DNA from: Palsa-360 sp963719875
Lineage (GTDB): Bacteria; Acidobacteriota; Terriglobia; Acidiferrales; UBA7541
Direction: 5' to 3'
Assembly: GCA_963719875.1 (NCBI GenBank)
Contig: CAVRDJ010000004.1
Span: 1,426,001 to 1,490,000, forward strand
DNA length: 64,000 nucleotides
The notes beneath the pieces are model-generated. The model saw only the letters and a program-made list of their open reading frames with translations, was not told the origin of the DNA and did no database searches. Position numbers and translations under genes: made by a program. This document shows positions 45,039 through 53,981 of this stretch, piece by piece (the stretch's first letter is position 1; each line of letters opens with the position of its first letter).

Positions 45039-47324
45039 TCAATTCCTGGCCATGGCTTGCCTGGCTCGTTCTGCGTCCTCCCCCGCCAATCGCAACCGCA
45101 GGGCAGACTCTAATTGAGACTTTGCTTTCTCGTTCTGGCCGACAGCGGCGAGGGCCATACCAAAGTGATAGTGGTACGTGGGTGAGTTGGGGTCCTTCTC
45201 GACGCATTCCTGGAGCAAAGGAAGCGCGCTGGCATAATCTCCTTTGCTATACAAGACCCAGCCCAGCGTATCGGTTATAGGATTGAGTTCTGGTTGGAGC
45301 TCTTTAGCTCTTTGCGCTAAACCCAATGCCACGTCAAGGTTGCCGCCTTGTTTCACGTACAGAAAAGCGAGATTGTTCGCTTGGACGGCGAGGCGTGGGT
45401 CAATGGCCAGCGCTTGTTCGTAATATTTTCGCGCGGCATCCAGATTCCCGGTCGTTTCATAAAGAGAGGCGATGACGCCAAGCAAACTGGCAGATTTGGG
45501 TTGGAGAGATAACGCAGTTTCGTATTGGGGGATGGCGGCGTTGGGCTCCCCTTTCAGCTGGTAAACCCGAGCTAATTGGAGATGTCCCTGTACCAGGCTC
45601 GGGTTCAGTTGAATCGCCCGCTCGAATTCTTCCTGCGCAGCGTCGTATTCCTTCCCGGCAAGCTGGGTAGTTCCCAAAACCAGATGCCCGAAGGCGTCCT
45701 CTGGGTAGGTCGTCAAGTACTGCTGAACCAAGGCGACAGCCTTCGGCCGCTCGTTTCTTGCCACCCAAAAATCCGCAAGACGGGCTAGAGCGTCGGTAGA
45801 CCGAGGCGCCAAACGCAGGGCCGTTTCAAACTCCTCTTCCGCTTTAGGCCATAGCTTTTCGCGGGTGAAGACGACGCCCAAGTTCACATGAGGCATCGCA
45901 TCCGCAGGTGATAGTTGCTGGGCCGTCCGGAACTGCTCTTCGGCCGCCTTCAATTGACCCTGCTGGGTCAATACGGTGCCTAATAGCTGCCGACCCGCGG
46001 GGTTGTCTGGATTCTGTTGCACACTGCGTTGAGCGTATTCCTGGGCCACTGAGAGCTCCCCGAGAGCCAGGTTCAGTTCGACCAAACTGTTCAACGCACG
46101 GCTCATGGTGGGTGCAATCCGCAGCGTTTCTTCCAGTTCACTTTTTGCTTGAGCGGTACTGCCATTCTGCCAATAGGCCAGAGCCAGATAATAGTGTGCC
46201 GGAGCCAAGTCCGGCGCCTCGGTTGCCTGTTGGCGCAACTCTGAAATGGCTTCGTCACGCTTTCCTTGTCCCAGCAGGATGCGGCCGCGAGCGATGCGGG
46301 CGAGGACGTCCTTCGGCGCTTGCCGCACTACTTCGTCATTCAGCTTAGTCGCTTCACTATAGCGTCCGGAGGAGAGGAACACGTCAACCAGGCGCTTCTT
46401 GATCTCCAGGTTTTTCGGGGCCACTTCCAAGCCGTGCTGGTATTCGGCCAAGGCCTGCTGGGTCTGGCCCTTCTGGGAATAGAACTCACCAATCGCCATC
46501 GCAACGTCTGCGGAATTCCGTTGGCGACCCCGAAGTTTCTCAAGAACCCCTTCAGCGGCCTGCGTTTTCTCCTGGGCATAAAGTAGATCCGCCAAATTGA
46601 TGTACAGCATGGCGGCATCGGGATTGTGTTCGACACCATTTTCCAGGACTTGCTCCGCTTCGGGCAGCCGTTGCTGCAGGCGGTAGAGACTTGCCAAGTT
46701 GGCGTAGCTGGGGACCGTAAGAGGGGCCACTTCCATTGCTTTGCGCAGGTGTTGTTCTGCGTCTGGGAAGCGTTTCAAGTTGATCTCAACAAATGCAAGG
46801 TTCGTGAGAGCCGCTGAATCCTGGGGCTGCAGCTCGATCAGTTTTTTGTAAATTTCTAATGCTTTATCGAGGTCGCGACGAGCGACCATGGTTGCACCGC
46901 GCAGTTGGTAGGCCGGTGCGTTAGCAGGTTCACGCTGCAAGACGAACGAGGCTTCGTTGTCGGCCTTTTCGTATTCCTTGGCTGCCAGATAGAGATTTCC
47001 AATATCGAGGTGAGCGTCTAAACGTTGTGGATCCAGGTCAATCGTCTGCTGCAGCGCTGCCAAGGCGGCGCCCCATTGCTTCAGCATCACGTCAGCGTGA
47101 GCCAGCTGATAGTAAGCCTCGGCAAAGCGCGGATCGAGCTTGATGGCGTTGCGAAATTGAATGCTGGCTTCCTGGTACTTGCCCTGCTTTACATAACGCT
47201 TTCCGCTCTCAAGATACTTCACCTTCCCCTTTTGCGGGTCGAGTGAGCATCCACCCAGAATGCAGACCAGCAAGAAGACCCAGCCTGCTGCAGCTTTTTT
47301 CGACTGATCACTTCGGACGAACAT
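45039..47324 (-). CDS. TPR lipoprotein of the PEP-CTERM system (PrsT-like)
   Basis: 761 residues from the ATG at 47322-47324, with GGAGGG four to five bases upstream; four further upstream codons are less likely. A lipobox (LGGC) predicts a lipid anchor. The remainder is about twenty tetratricopeptide repeats with regular 34-residue spacing (for example FAEAYYQLAHADVMLKQWG). Large TPR proteins of this type accompany exosortases and help export or assemble the exopolysaccharide and PEP-CTERM proteins. It follows epsI by 28 bases and is probably cotranscribed. Confidence 0.9.
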   Translation of the reverse strand: MFVRSDQSKKAAAGWVFLLVCILGGCSLDPQKGKVKYLESGKRYVKQGKYQEASIQFRNAIKLDPRFAEAYYQLAHADVMLKQWGAALAALQQTIDLDPQRLDAHLDIGNLYLAAKEYEKADNEASFVLQREPANAPAYQLRGATMVARRDLDKALEIYKKLIELQPQDSAALTNLAFVEINLKRFPDAEQHLRKAMEVAPLTVPSYANLASLYRLQQRLPEAEQVLENGVEHNPDAAMLYINLADLLYAQEKTQAAEGVLEKLRGRQRNSADVAMAIGEFYSQKGQTQQALAEYQHGLEVAPKNLEIKKRLVDVFLSSGRYSEATKLNDEVVRQAPKDVLARIARGRILLGQGKRDEAISELRQQATEAPDLAPAHYYLALAYWQNGSTAQAKSELEETLRIAPTMSRALNSLVELNLALGELSVAQEYAQRSVQQNPDNPAGRQLLGTVLTQQGQLKAAEEQFRTAQQLSPADAMPHVNLGVVFTREKLWPKAEEEFETALRLAPRSTDALARLADFWVARNERPKAVALVQQYLTTYPEDAFGHLVLGTTQLAGKEYDAAQEEFERAIQLNPSLVQGHLQLARVYQLKGEPNAAIPQYETALSLQPKSASLLGVIASLYETTGNLDAARKYYEQALAIDPRLAVQANNLAFLYVKQGGNLDVALGLAQRAKELQPELNPITDTLGWVLYSKGDYASALPLLQECVEKDPNSPTYHYHFGMALAAVGQNEKAKSQLESALRLRLAGEDAERARQAMARN

Positions 47325-47352
47325 ATTTCCCTCCAAGTTCCGATGTTCCCGC

Positions 47353-47997
47353 TCAATCCGGAATGAATGCGTTTAAGCGCGGATAGAGCGATTGCACGAA
47401 CTGAACGGCGCGTGTTCTGGCCTGGTCCTCACCATTTCTTGTCGACGTCAATACTCGAACCAGAGCCCCATCCGTTCTGTTCCGGGTAATCGCATCGAAC
47501 ACGAGCCAAGCCTTTCCGCTGTACTCGCTTGCGATCACCCGCCCATGCGCCTGGTACCAATAGAGAACCAGGTATTGCGCAGGTCCCTTCTCGATCAGAT
47601 ACTCATTCACCGTAATCGCTGGCATCGCGTTAATGGGGATCGTCATGCGGCCGGCGCGGACTGGCTCCCAGCCTGACCCAGGGAGACAGTTCTTGGGTGA
47701 GTGAATGGTTTCGCCAGTCCTCTGGCTTTGGTAGTAGCCAACGTACAAATCGACGGGACGCCCTGCACTGCTAAAGTAGGCGCGGTTCACGTAGTCACTG
47801 ACACCCAGCGCGGTTACTGTTCGCTCGTCGAGTGGATCGTTCTGACCCTGCCAACCATCCATGCTCATCGGAAGTTGGTCGAGCCTCTGACGCAGCGGCA
47901 CAGGTTCCCCATGGCTCACGCCGTGAAAGAGCGCAAGGCTGGCAAGGAGCGTGCCCACTGTGATGGCAAATCGTGCCCCGAACATGTGATTACACAC
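47353..47997 (-). CDS. epsI: EpsI family exosortase-associated protein
   Basis: 214 residues from a GTG at 47997; an ATG at 47985 four codons on is the alternative. The GTG start overlaps the end of the exosortase gene by eight bases. A membrane helix at the N-terminus (FAITVGTLLASLALFHGV) is followed by the EpsI/DUF3485 domain: the W-G-Q segment, YVGYYQSQRTGETIHSPKNC and LPGSGWEP are the hallmark motif, and the chain goes on with YLVLYWYQAHGR. EpsI is nearly always next to, or fused with, exosortase. The role is not firmly known, thought to be exopolysaccharide export. Confidence 0.93.
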   Translation of the reverse strand: MCNHMFGARFAITVGTLLASLALFHGVSHGEPVPLRQRLDQLPMSMDGWQGQNDPLDERTVTALGVSDYVNRAYFSSAGRPVDLYVGYYQSQRTGETIHSPKNCLPGSGWEPVRAGRMTIPINAMPAITVNEYLIEKGPAQYLVLYWYQAHGRVIASEYSGKAWLVFDAITRNRTDGALVRVLTSTRNGEDQARTRAVQFVQSLYPRLNAFIPD

Positions 47998-48868
47998 TCG
48001 CCTTTCTGGTGACAGGCATAGAAAGAGACAGCAGCCAATGTGCGAGAAGCATGCAAGCTACCGCAGAAACAAAAATAAGCCACCCCTGAAAGAAATGAAA
48101 AAAACCTTCCGCCCACTGCGGTCCCCAGAAGTAGGTGAATACACCTGCCCCGAGCACGCGCAATGCGTTGCTCGCGACGGCGATGGGCACCATCAGGATG
48201 ACTAATGCGATGCGAGCCCAGAGGCGCCGCTCCACAAAGTAGCCGTAGGCGACAGACAATGCGACCAGTGACATCAGCGATCGGATGCCACTGCATGCCT
48301 CTACGACTTCAAGGGAGTAGTTCGGCAGGACGAGAACGTTTCCTTCTCGCAAGACGGGAATTCCCAACAACTCTAAACCGCTCGAAGAAATTCGCGACGC
48401 GAGCAGCTGAAGCGGGAACGTCACCTGATTGTAGATAAGCGCTGGCAGCGGAATCATGAGCACGAGAAACGCCAGTGGGAATGCCACGGCTCGCAGCATC
48501 TTCCAGCCAGCGAAAAAGAGGAGCAGCCCGCCGAGCAAAAAGAGCAACGAGAAGCGAGCCACGAATAACTCCGCACCAAGCGTCCCGGCGAGCATGAGGC
48601 CGATAGCGCCAAGCATCACCGGGAAGCCAAAGTTGCTGGGCTCAAGCGGAACCTGCCGTAACTTGTGCCGGCGCTGGTAGAGCACGTAACCGACGAACAG
48701 AGGTACCAGGAAACCGTGGCTGTAGTCTGGATCCTGCCACCAGGCCACCACCATCTGCTTTATGACGGGGGCGTACAGCGCAAACGTTAGACCGGCAATC
48801 ACCAACCCCTTGAGCAGAGAAATGTCCAGACGGTGTGCTGTCGGTGCCGCTTGCGCTATCGTGCTCAT
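47990..48868 (-). CDS. Exosortase (archaeo/exosortase family)
   Basis: 292 residues from the ATG at 48866-48868, with GAGG seven bases upstream; the frame is open a further 37 codons but without a site. At least seven hydrophobic helices. The catalytic triad is visible: Cys192 in VVEACSGIRSL, Arg237 in ASNALRVLG and His258 in EGFFHFFQGW. With EpsI next door this fits exosortase A type. It cuts PEP-CTERM proteins at the inner membrane; two candidate substrates lie on either side (44131 and 49545). It is the first gene of the minus-strand set. Confidence 0.95.
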   Translation of the reverse strand: MSTIAQAAPTAHRLDISLLKGLVIAGLTFALYAPVIKQMVVAWWQDPDYSHGFLVPLFVGYVLYQRRHKLRQVPLEPSNFGFPVMLGAIGLMLAGTLGAELFVARFSLLFLLGGLLLFFAGWKMLRAVAFPLAFLVLMIPLPALIYNQVTFPLQLLASRISSSGLELLGIPVLREGNVLVLPNYSLEVVEACSGIRSLMSLVALSVAYGYFVERRLWARIALVILMVPIAVASNALRVLGAGVFTYFWGPQWAEGFFHFFQGWLIFVSAVACMLLAHWLLSLSMPVTRKASV

Positions 48869-49544
48869 GAAGTTGCCTCTTAGTGCCTTGCCCTTGCTCA
48901 GGCAGACGAATACCCTCAACGCAGTCCGAGCATTCAAATCACCGAAGGAAAATATGGCAGGTGAATTGGGGCCTTCCAAAGACTTGAAAATGCGTATCTT
49001 AAGAGATTACGAATTCAATCGCGAGGTTCCCATCGCAAGGATAGGGGCCAATCTATACGAGTCTTACACAATTCTCTAAGAACCTAGAGATTCAACGAGA
49101 TTACGATCACATCAGCGAACGACTAATCTGTATCGCGTGGTTCTTTCCTCGGCCTCGTATGGAAGTGTCAATCGTGGGCCAAAGCTGCCTCTTAATCAAG
49201 ATTGGGTACTGGTGCCGGAGAAGGCCAAGCATTCCTACCCCCCAAAAAGGTCCCGTTCCCAAATCCAATCACTAAAAGTTTCTCGATACTATTCAAAGAT
49301 TTCTTCAGTCCAGGTAATTTTCTGTGTTCGCCTGGCGGGCAGGCCATAGATACGGAATGAGCTAGCGATAAGAAAATGCACTGCATAACTCGAAGACCTC
49401 CGCTTCGAGTCAATCGAATAAATCGGTCCAATAATTGCGTAGCTACTTGAGTACTCCTATCGCGAGTTTATTGCGTGTCTTTGGGTCTGTGGAAATCGGA
49501 AACGGCCGAGTCCAGACTTGTAATGACACTTGACGGAGGCCCAA
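48869..49544. other. Divergent intergenic region
   Basis: About 675 bases without a gene, between the exosortase set and the plus-strand PEP-CTERM gene. Both promoters should be here. I looked for sigma-54-like TGGCAC/TTGC elements known from some PEP-CTERM genes and did not find one. Confidence 0.45.
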
Positions 49545-50180
49545 ATGAACCGAATTCTACCAGGATTGCTTCTCGTTCGGGTCACCTTGACAGTGTTTTC
49601 TACTGCCGCTTCCGCCACCCAAATTCCTATCGGCCTGCTGACCTTCGACCAACCGACCGAGACTTCGGGGGCAGAATTCGATATCACGAATCTAACCGGA
49701 ACCAATTCTATGACTGGTTTTCCAGTGACGACCGGCCTCACATTTAACATTACGAGCCTGACGGTGAATTTTGTGAGTGGTCCGCCAGCCGTCTTGACCT
49801 CCGCCGACTTTACGTCAGATATGAACGGGGGCTTCCTGGGCAACAACATCTTCAGCAGCTCTATCCTGAGTGCGGTGTTGGTGGGCACCTTAAGCCCAAC
49901 AGCAGGAGTTGCCGTGAGTGGCGTCGGCACAGAGACAATTTCGGCTGCTTTTGAGGATGGCTCTGGGAACCCCAGCGTCACCCTTTCAGATTCGGAAGAA
50001 GAACATCTAGCAAATGGTGACCTCGCGGTTATCTATGCGGGCCCAGCCAGCCCCGGCGGCCCTCCCACTGCCCCTGTCCCCGAGCCTGGAACAGGCGTGT
50101 TGCTGGGAACCCCGCTTGCAGGTCTTACCGCGTTCCGATTTCTCACGGGCCGGCGCAAGATACATCTCAATTTCGCCTAA
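49545..50180 (+). CDS. PEP-CTERM sorting-domain protein (second)
   Basis: 211 residues from the ATG at 49545, five bases after GGAGG; five in-frame codons upstream are less likely. A signal peptide (LPGLLLVRVTLTVFSTAASA) leads to a Thr/Ser/Gly-rich domain with repeated beta-like segments and no catalytic residues. The C-terminus carries APVPEPGTGVLLG, a hydrophobic stretch and TGRRK, a PEP-CTERM signal. It is the second likely client of the exosortase. The next gene starts 21 bases later. Confidence 0.88.
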   Translation: MNRILPGLLLVRVTLTVFSTAASATQIPIGLLTFDQPTETSGAEFDITNLTGTNSMTGFPVTTGLTFNITSLTVNFVSGPPAVLTSADFTSDMNGGFLGNNIFSSSILSAVLVGTLSPTAGVAVSGVGTETISAAFEDGSGNPSVTLSDSEEEHLANGDLAVIYAGPASPGGPPTAPVPEPGTGVLLGTPLAGLTAFRFLTGRRKIHLNFA

Positions 50181-50201
50181 AAACTGAGGGAGATTTTTAC
50201 C

Positions 50202-51785
50202 ATGAGACCAAGAGCTTCAGTGCACGTCAGGCACGTCCTATGTTTTGCGCTTTTGGCGGCCGGCATCCTTCTGCTGCAGTCCAGAGCCTGGGCGGCATCC
50301 ACGGTCAGCTTGATCCACGCTACACAGCCCCCGTCGGGTCTCGCGGGCACGAGCATCGAATATCTCATCGGCTTTGGCTTTCCGGTGGATGTGATTTCTC
50401 CCACGGATGTCACGGTTTCCTTTGCTTTGAGTTGCCTTGGTACACCAATCACGACAACGACTGCCACTCAGGTCAAGACGATTCCTGTTCCTCCTCTTGG
50501 TCTCATCCGGCGCATCGCGTTCCTGATCCCCGCCACGCTAGCCACGGGTACTTACTCTGTTTGGGTGAATGACAGCGGTCTAAGCATCAGCAGCAGCAAT
50601 TGCTCTGCGCTTATGGTTACGAATAGCACCAAGAAAATCGCAGCGTGCATCCCGTCGAGCTCTTTAGCGGTGAGTCTGGGCAGCACCGTGACTGCGTATA
50701 TTCCGCATGGGGATTGGACAACCACTACCACAGGTATAGGAGTTGTGAATATTGAGGGGACGGCGGGCTCCACAACAATCTCGACCCCGAACACCGTCAA
50801 CGCATGCTCGTCGAATTCCATAACTGGCGAGACCGTTTGTACAGCGGACAATACGGACGTCTACCTGATCACTGGCACGACCCTGAACAACACGCTGACG
50901 AGCGGCGCCAATACTTCCGCTAGATTCTCCGGTGGATCATGCCAGAACTGCGGAGTGGCGATCGATGCGGCGAACAACACCGCCTATATCGAGGAGGGAC
51001 TCACTGGCGGTCTTTCCGGCCAAGGGGTTCAGCCTTTGAATCTCGCCACGAACACTTTCGGCCCGGCATTCCCGATGCATTTTAGCGTTTCCGAAAACAT
51101 AGACATCGACCCGTTCCTCAACCTCGTGCTGTCTCCCGGTGAAGATTCCAACTACACGCTCCTGGGGATCGCGCCCAACGGCAGTATTTCGGGAGAATTT
51201 GGCGAAGCCGTCACCGAGTTCAGTTTGGACTCCGCTGCCGAAGACTGCACGACCGGGATTGCATTGGCCGCAAGCGAATTCACCAGTGATGTATTCATTC
51301 AAGACTTGACCCAGGCCGTTTTTACGTCCGGCACGCCGGGTAGCTATACGGCCCCAGGCCAATTCGTTACGTTAGCGGGAACGGGATCTTTCGGCGCTGG
51401 TACCTCGGGGATCAGTGTGGCGCCCGGATCGACTCACTTGGGCGTTGTGACCAGCGAGTTTGGCGGCAACGCGTTCGCGGCCCTGCAGTTGCCCTCGACG
51501 AGCGGCAGCGGCACTCCAACGCTCGTAGATTATGCAGTCACTGCTATCCCGCCCAACCCCGCGGGAGGATCGTGCGCATTCTTCAGCTCAGGTTTAGACC
51601 CGCACACGCTTACTGCGTACACTAGCCCGAACGACGGCAAGGCTTACGCCGTATTTGTGGGTAACACTGCTACCTGCCTGGCGCGAGTGGATTTGGGTGC
51701 GGTTCTCGCGGCTCCGCGAAATCCGAAAACCAACACGGTCACTACGTTTCCGCCGGCCGCCATAACTTACTTCACCGTTCCATAG
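50202..51785 (+). CDS. Large secreted protein of unknown function
   Basis: 527 residues with a signal peptide (HVLCFALLAAGILLLQSRAWAA). The mature part is rich in Thr, Ser, Gly and Asn, with an Ig-like opening (about 35-140) and a beta-propeller-like remainder with short paralogous segments (CGVAIDAANNTAYIEE, IDPFLNLVLSPGED). Cysteines occur in pairs, suggesting disulfides, which would fit the DsbA-like gene downstream. There is no PEP-CTERM or LPXTG end. It is 21 bases after the PEP-CTERM gene, so one transcript is likely, and is followed by a strong hairpin. Confidence 0.75.
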   Translation: MRPRASVHVRHVLCFALLAAGILLLQSRAWAASTVSLIHATQPPSGLAGTSIEYLIGFGFPVDVISPTDVTVSFALSCLGTPITTTTATQVKTIPVPPLGLIRRIAFLIPATLATGTYSVWVNDSGLSISSSNCSALMVTNSTKKIAACIPSSSLAVSLGSTVTAYIPHGDWTTTTTGIGVVNIEGTAGSTTISTPNTVNACSSNSITGETVCTADNTDVYLITGTTLNNTLTSGANTSARFSGGSCQNCGVAIDAANNTAYIEEGLTGGLSGQGVQPLNLATNTFGPAFPMHFSVSENIDIDPFLNLVLSPGEDSNYTLLGIAPNGSISGEFGEAVTEFSLDSAAEDCTTGIALAASEFTSDVFIQDLTQAVFTSGTPGSYTAPGQFVTLAGTGSFGAGTSGISVAPGSTHLGVVTSEFGGNAFAALQLPSTSGSGTPTLVDYAVTAIPPNPAGGSCAFFSSGLDPHTLTAYTSPNDGKAYAVFVGNTATCLARVDLGAVLAAPRNPKTNTVTTFPPAAITYFTVP

Positions 51786-51797
51786 AAGAGGCGAGGC

Positions 51798-51844
51798 TCA
51801 CGATGGGCTGGAGTCGGATTCACCAGTGGATCCAGCCATCGTGA
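51798..51844 (+). terminator. Hairpin between secreted protein and DsbA-like genes
   Basis: TCACGATGGGCTGGA (51798-51812) pairs with TCCAGCCATCGTGA (51831-51844) apart from one bulged base. It lies 12 bases after the stop codon, followed by CCCTCCCTT. A good terminator or attenuator candidate. Confidence 0.65.
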
Positions 51845-51872
51845 ACCCTCCCTTGGCAACCGACCCTCAGAA

Positions 51873-53003
51873 ATGACAACCCATCGCATCGTGGCATGCG
51901 GCAGCAGGAAAGCGCGACTCGTTGTTTGCTGCCGCGACGCTTACATTCGTACATTGCCGACTTGGCTGTTTCAATTCTTCCTGCTGTGCTTTACGGGAGT
52001 TCTTTGCTCGAGCGCTTCCGGTCAGGACTTCATTGCCAGGCCGGCACCGAAGGCTGTAGCGACAATAGACGGGCAACCGGTCTTCGAGGATCAACTCCCA
52101 GAGGCTGTAAAGAGCCAGCTCCAAAAGATTCACGAACAAGAAGAAGTTTTGAAGAAACGCGGACTTGACGCATTACTCGAACAGAAGCTGCTCGAGGCAG
52201 AGGCGAAAAAGAGGGGCGTGACCATCACGCAGCTTGTCGCGACAGAAGTAGATGGCAAAGTTACCGACCCCACCCCCGACGAGTTGAACGCTTACTATCT
52301 CGCCCGGCAGGACCAGCTCAATCACCCGCTCGATGAGGTGAGGGAGCAGTTACAGCAGACGCTTAAAAACTTGAAGGTCCAGCAAGCCCGGCAGAACTAC
52401 GCGAAAAACCTCCTGGAGAATGCCAAAGCAAGCGGGGAGGTTGTGGTTCTTCTTCGACCAACTCGAATCGAGGTCGGTTTCGATGCTGCGCGGCTCAAGG
52501 GCAACCCCAATGCGCCGGTTATGATCGTCGAATTCTCTGATTTCTCCTGCCCCTATTGCCGACAGGCCGAGGCGACGCTGCACGAAATCGTGTCCAAGTA
52601 CCAGGGAAAGGTCAGCCAGGCATATCGGGACTTTCCGCTGCGGGAAGTTCACATACATGCCCAGATGGCGGCCGAAGCCTCTCGCTGTGCCGCGGAGCAA
52701 GGAAGGTTTTGGGAGTATCACGACTTGCTTTTCGCCAATCCGGAGAAACAAGACCGCGATAATCTGCTGCTTGATGCGCGCGTCATGCAACTGGACGAAA
52801 AGCGTTTTGATTCATGCCTGAGCTCCGGCCAATACAAGCCACAAATCGATCAGGACCTACAGGAGGGCATGCGCGCGGGCATCATTGGCACCCCCGCGTT
52901 TTTCGTGAACGGCATTTTTGTGGATGGCGCCCAGCCCGCGGCCGTATTCGAGCAAATCATCGACCAAGAATTATCCAATAACCAAAAAGCTCCATCGAAA
53001 TAA
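51873..53003 (+). CDS. SurA-N plus DsbA-like thioredoxin-fold protein
   Basis: 376 residues, two domains in one secreted chain. A hydrophobic signal region about 31-49 (WLFQFFLLCFTGVLC) is followed by a SurA N-terminal chaperone-like helix bundle (about 58-180, TIDGQPVFEDQLPEAVKSQL then LDALLEQKLLEAEAKKRGV). Residues about 195-376 are a DsbA/thioredoxin fold with the active site CPYC at about 226-229 (SDFSCPYCRQAE) and the cis-Pro loop GTPAFFVNG. It probably forms or isomerises disulfides in exported proteins, perhaps after holding them through the first domain. The start has no strong SD sequence and may lie further in. It follows the secreted gene after the hairpin. Confidence 0.88.
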   Translation: MTTHRIVACGSRKARLVVCCRDAYIRTLPTWLFQFFLLCFTGVLCSSASGQDFIARPAPKAVATIDGQPVFEDQLPEAVKSQLQKIHEQEEVLKKRGLDALLEQKLLEAEAKKRGVTITQLVATEVDGKVTDPTPDELNAYYLARQDQLNHPLDEVREQLQQTLKNLKVQQARQNYAKNLLENAKASGEVVVLLRPTRIEVGFDAARLKGNPNAPVMIVEFSDFSCPYCRQAEATLHEIVSKYQGKVSQAYRDFPLREVHIHAQMAAEASRCAAEQGRFWEYHDLLFANPEKQDRDNLLLDARVMQLDEKRFDSCLSSGQYKPQIDQDLQEGMRAGIIGTPAFFVNGIFVDGAQPAAVFEQIIDQELSNNQKAPSK

Positions 53004-53179
53004 GTTCACGGCCGCTTTTTACTTTTGAGATTTAACAGCGCAAGACCGACCTTTACGACTGCTCCTGGGGCTCGCAAACTATGCGTCTTAATTAGGGGAC
53101 GACTCAATCCAATAGCATGGCGGTCCCACCAACTCAGGTATAAATCGACACAGAGCCAGCCCGAGAACGGAGTAGCTGA

Positions 53180-53449
53180 TTCCCTGCCCTCGGGATCAGG
53201 AAATCTTGACGTCCAACTGGGGCGGGAGCGAAGTTAGAATCTCTCCATGCGGAGGATGGAGTCTCACGCGAACTCTTCTCCGCCATATTCCCTGCTAACA
53301 GGGAAAAATACAGGGAGTTTTGCACCATCATTCGCACTGCCTCGAAGATAAGTCCTAACCAAGGAGGGCTATAGCGAGGGAAAATGCGTTTTTGCGGTCC
53401 ATCGGAATAGGGATCATTCAGGGAATGAACAGGGAATGCCGATTCCCTG
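53180..53449. repeat. Cluster of CAGGGAA/TTCCCTG heptamers
   Basis: Six exact copies on either strand (53180, 53288, 53299, 53419, 53430, 53443) plus one near copy at 53311 within 270 bases. By chance far fewer than one would be expected. Some pairs face each other (53288/53299 and 53430/53443) and can form short stems. Confidence 0.6.
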
Positions 53450-53580
53450 TCACGGGCTCTTTGGCAATTTGACATCGCCTGTCCTTCGCTGGAAGGCGCA
53501 AGTGATTGCACGCCTGTCATTCAACCGTCCACGCCCGGCCTCTTGGTCCCGAACCAGGTGACAAGGCTTGCTGAAACTTA

Positions 53581-53660
53581 TTGAATTCTATTGATTCTAA
53601 GTGAATCTTGTTGAATCGTTTGCGGCCTGCTTATTGGAGTTGATTGAGTCTTGTTGAAGC
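53581..53660. repeat. 10-base-phased TTGAATC-like array
   Basis: Related heptamers begin at 53581, 53591, 53601 and 53611, exactly one helical turn apart, and again at 53644 and 53654. Variants are TTGAATT, TTGATTC, GTGAATC, TTGAATC, TTGAGTC and TTGAAGC. It could be a protein-binding or curved-DNA site, or a decayed simple repeat. Confidence 0.55.
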
Positions 53661-53981
53661 TTGGTGCTTTCGCAGCTACAAAATCGTCTACATTCTTGAA
53701 ATGCCCAACCTCGTAGCCGTCTTGAATTTTGCCGAACCACACGGCCATGCAATCCTCGATTGATGCGAGTGATCGGCTAGCTCGAAAGGCTTTCCGTGGG
53801 CCGTTCGCCGATACATTTTGGCCCAGCACTTTGTCCGTGAAAGCTTTGCCGCCGGGTCGGTCAAGATTTTCGTATATGGCCGCAGCTCTTCTTCCGGTGG
53901 GAAGCTGTTGTAATGTGGTGGCGGGCGTGCGAAGTCGAACCCGACGGGCGCCTCCGCCCTCGCGCGGGACATGTGTTGCAG

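Larger units (their letters stand above)
53004..53981. other. Gene-less stretch rich in short repeats
   Basis: About 1 kb. I see no supportable gene. It holds a cluster of CAGGGAA heptamers and a 10-base-phased TTGAATC-like array, listed separately. Confidence 0.5.

Noticed and set aside
48869..49544. Sigma-54 promoter for the PEP-CTERM genes
   Set aside because: I searched by eye for the TGGCAC-N5-TTGC pattern upstream of both transcripts and found no acceptable match.
53180..53660. Possible CRISPR array
   Set aside because: The repeats are only 7 bases, occur on both strands and have no regular spacers; no cas gene is present.
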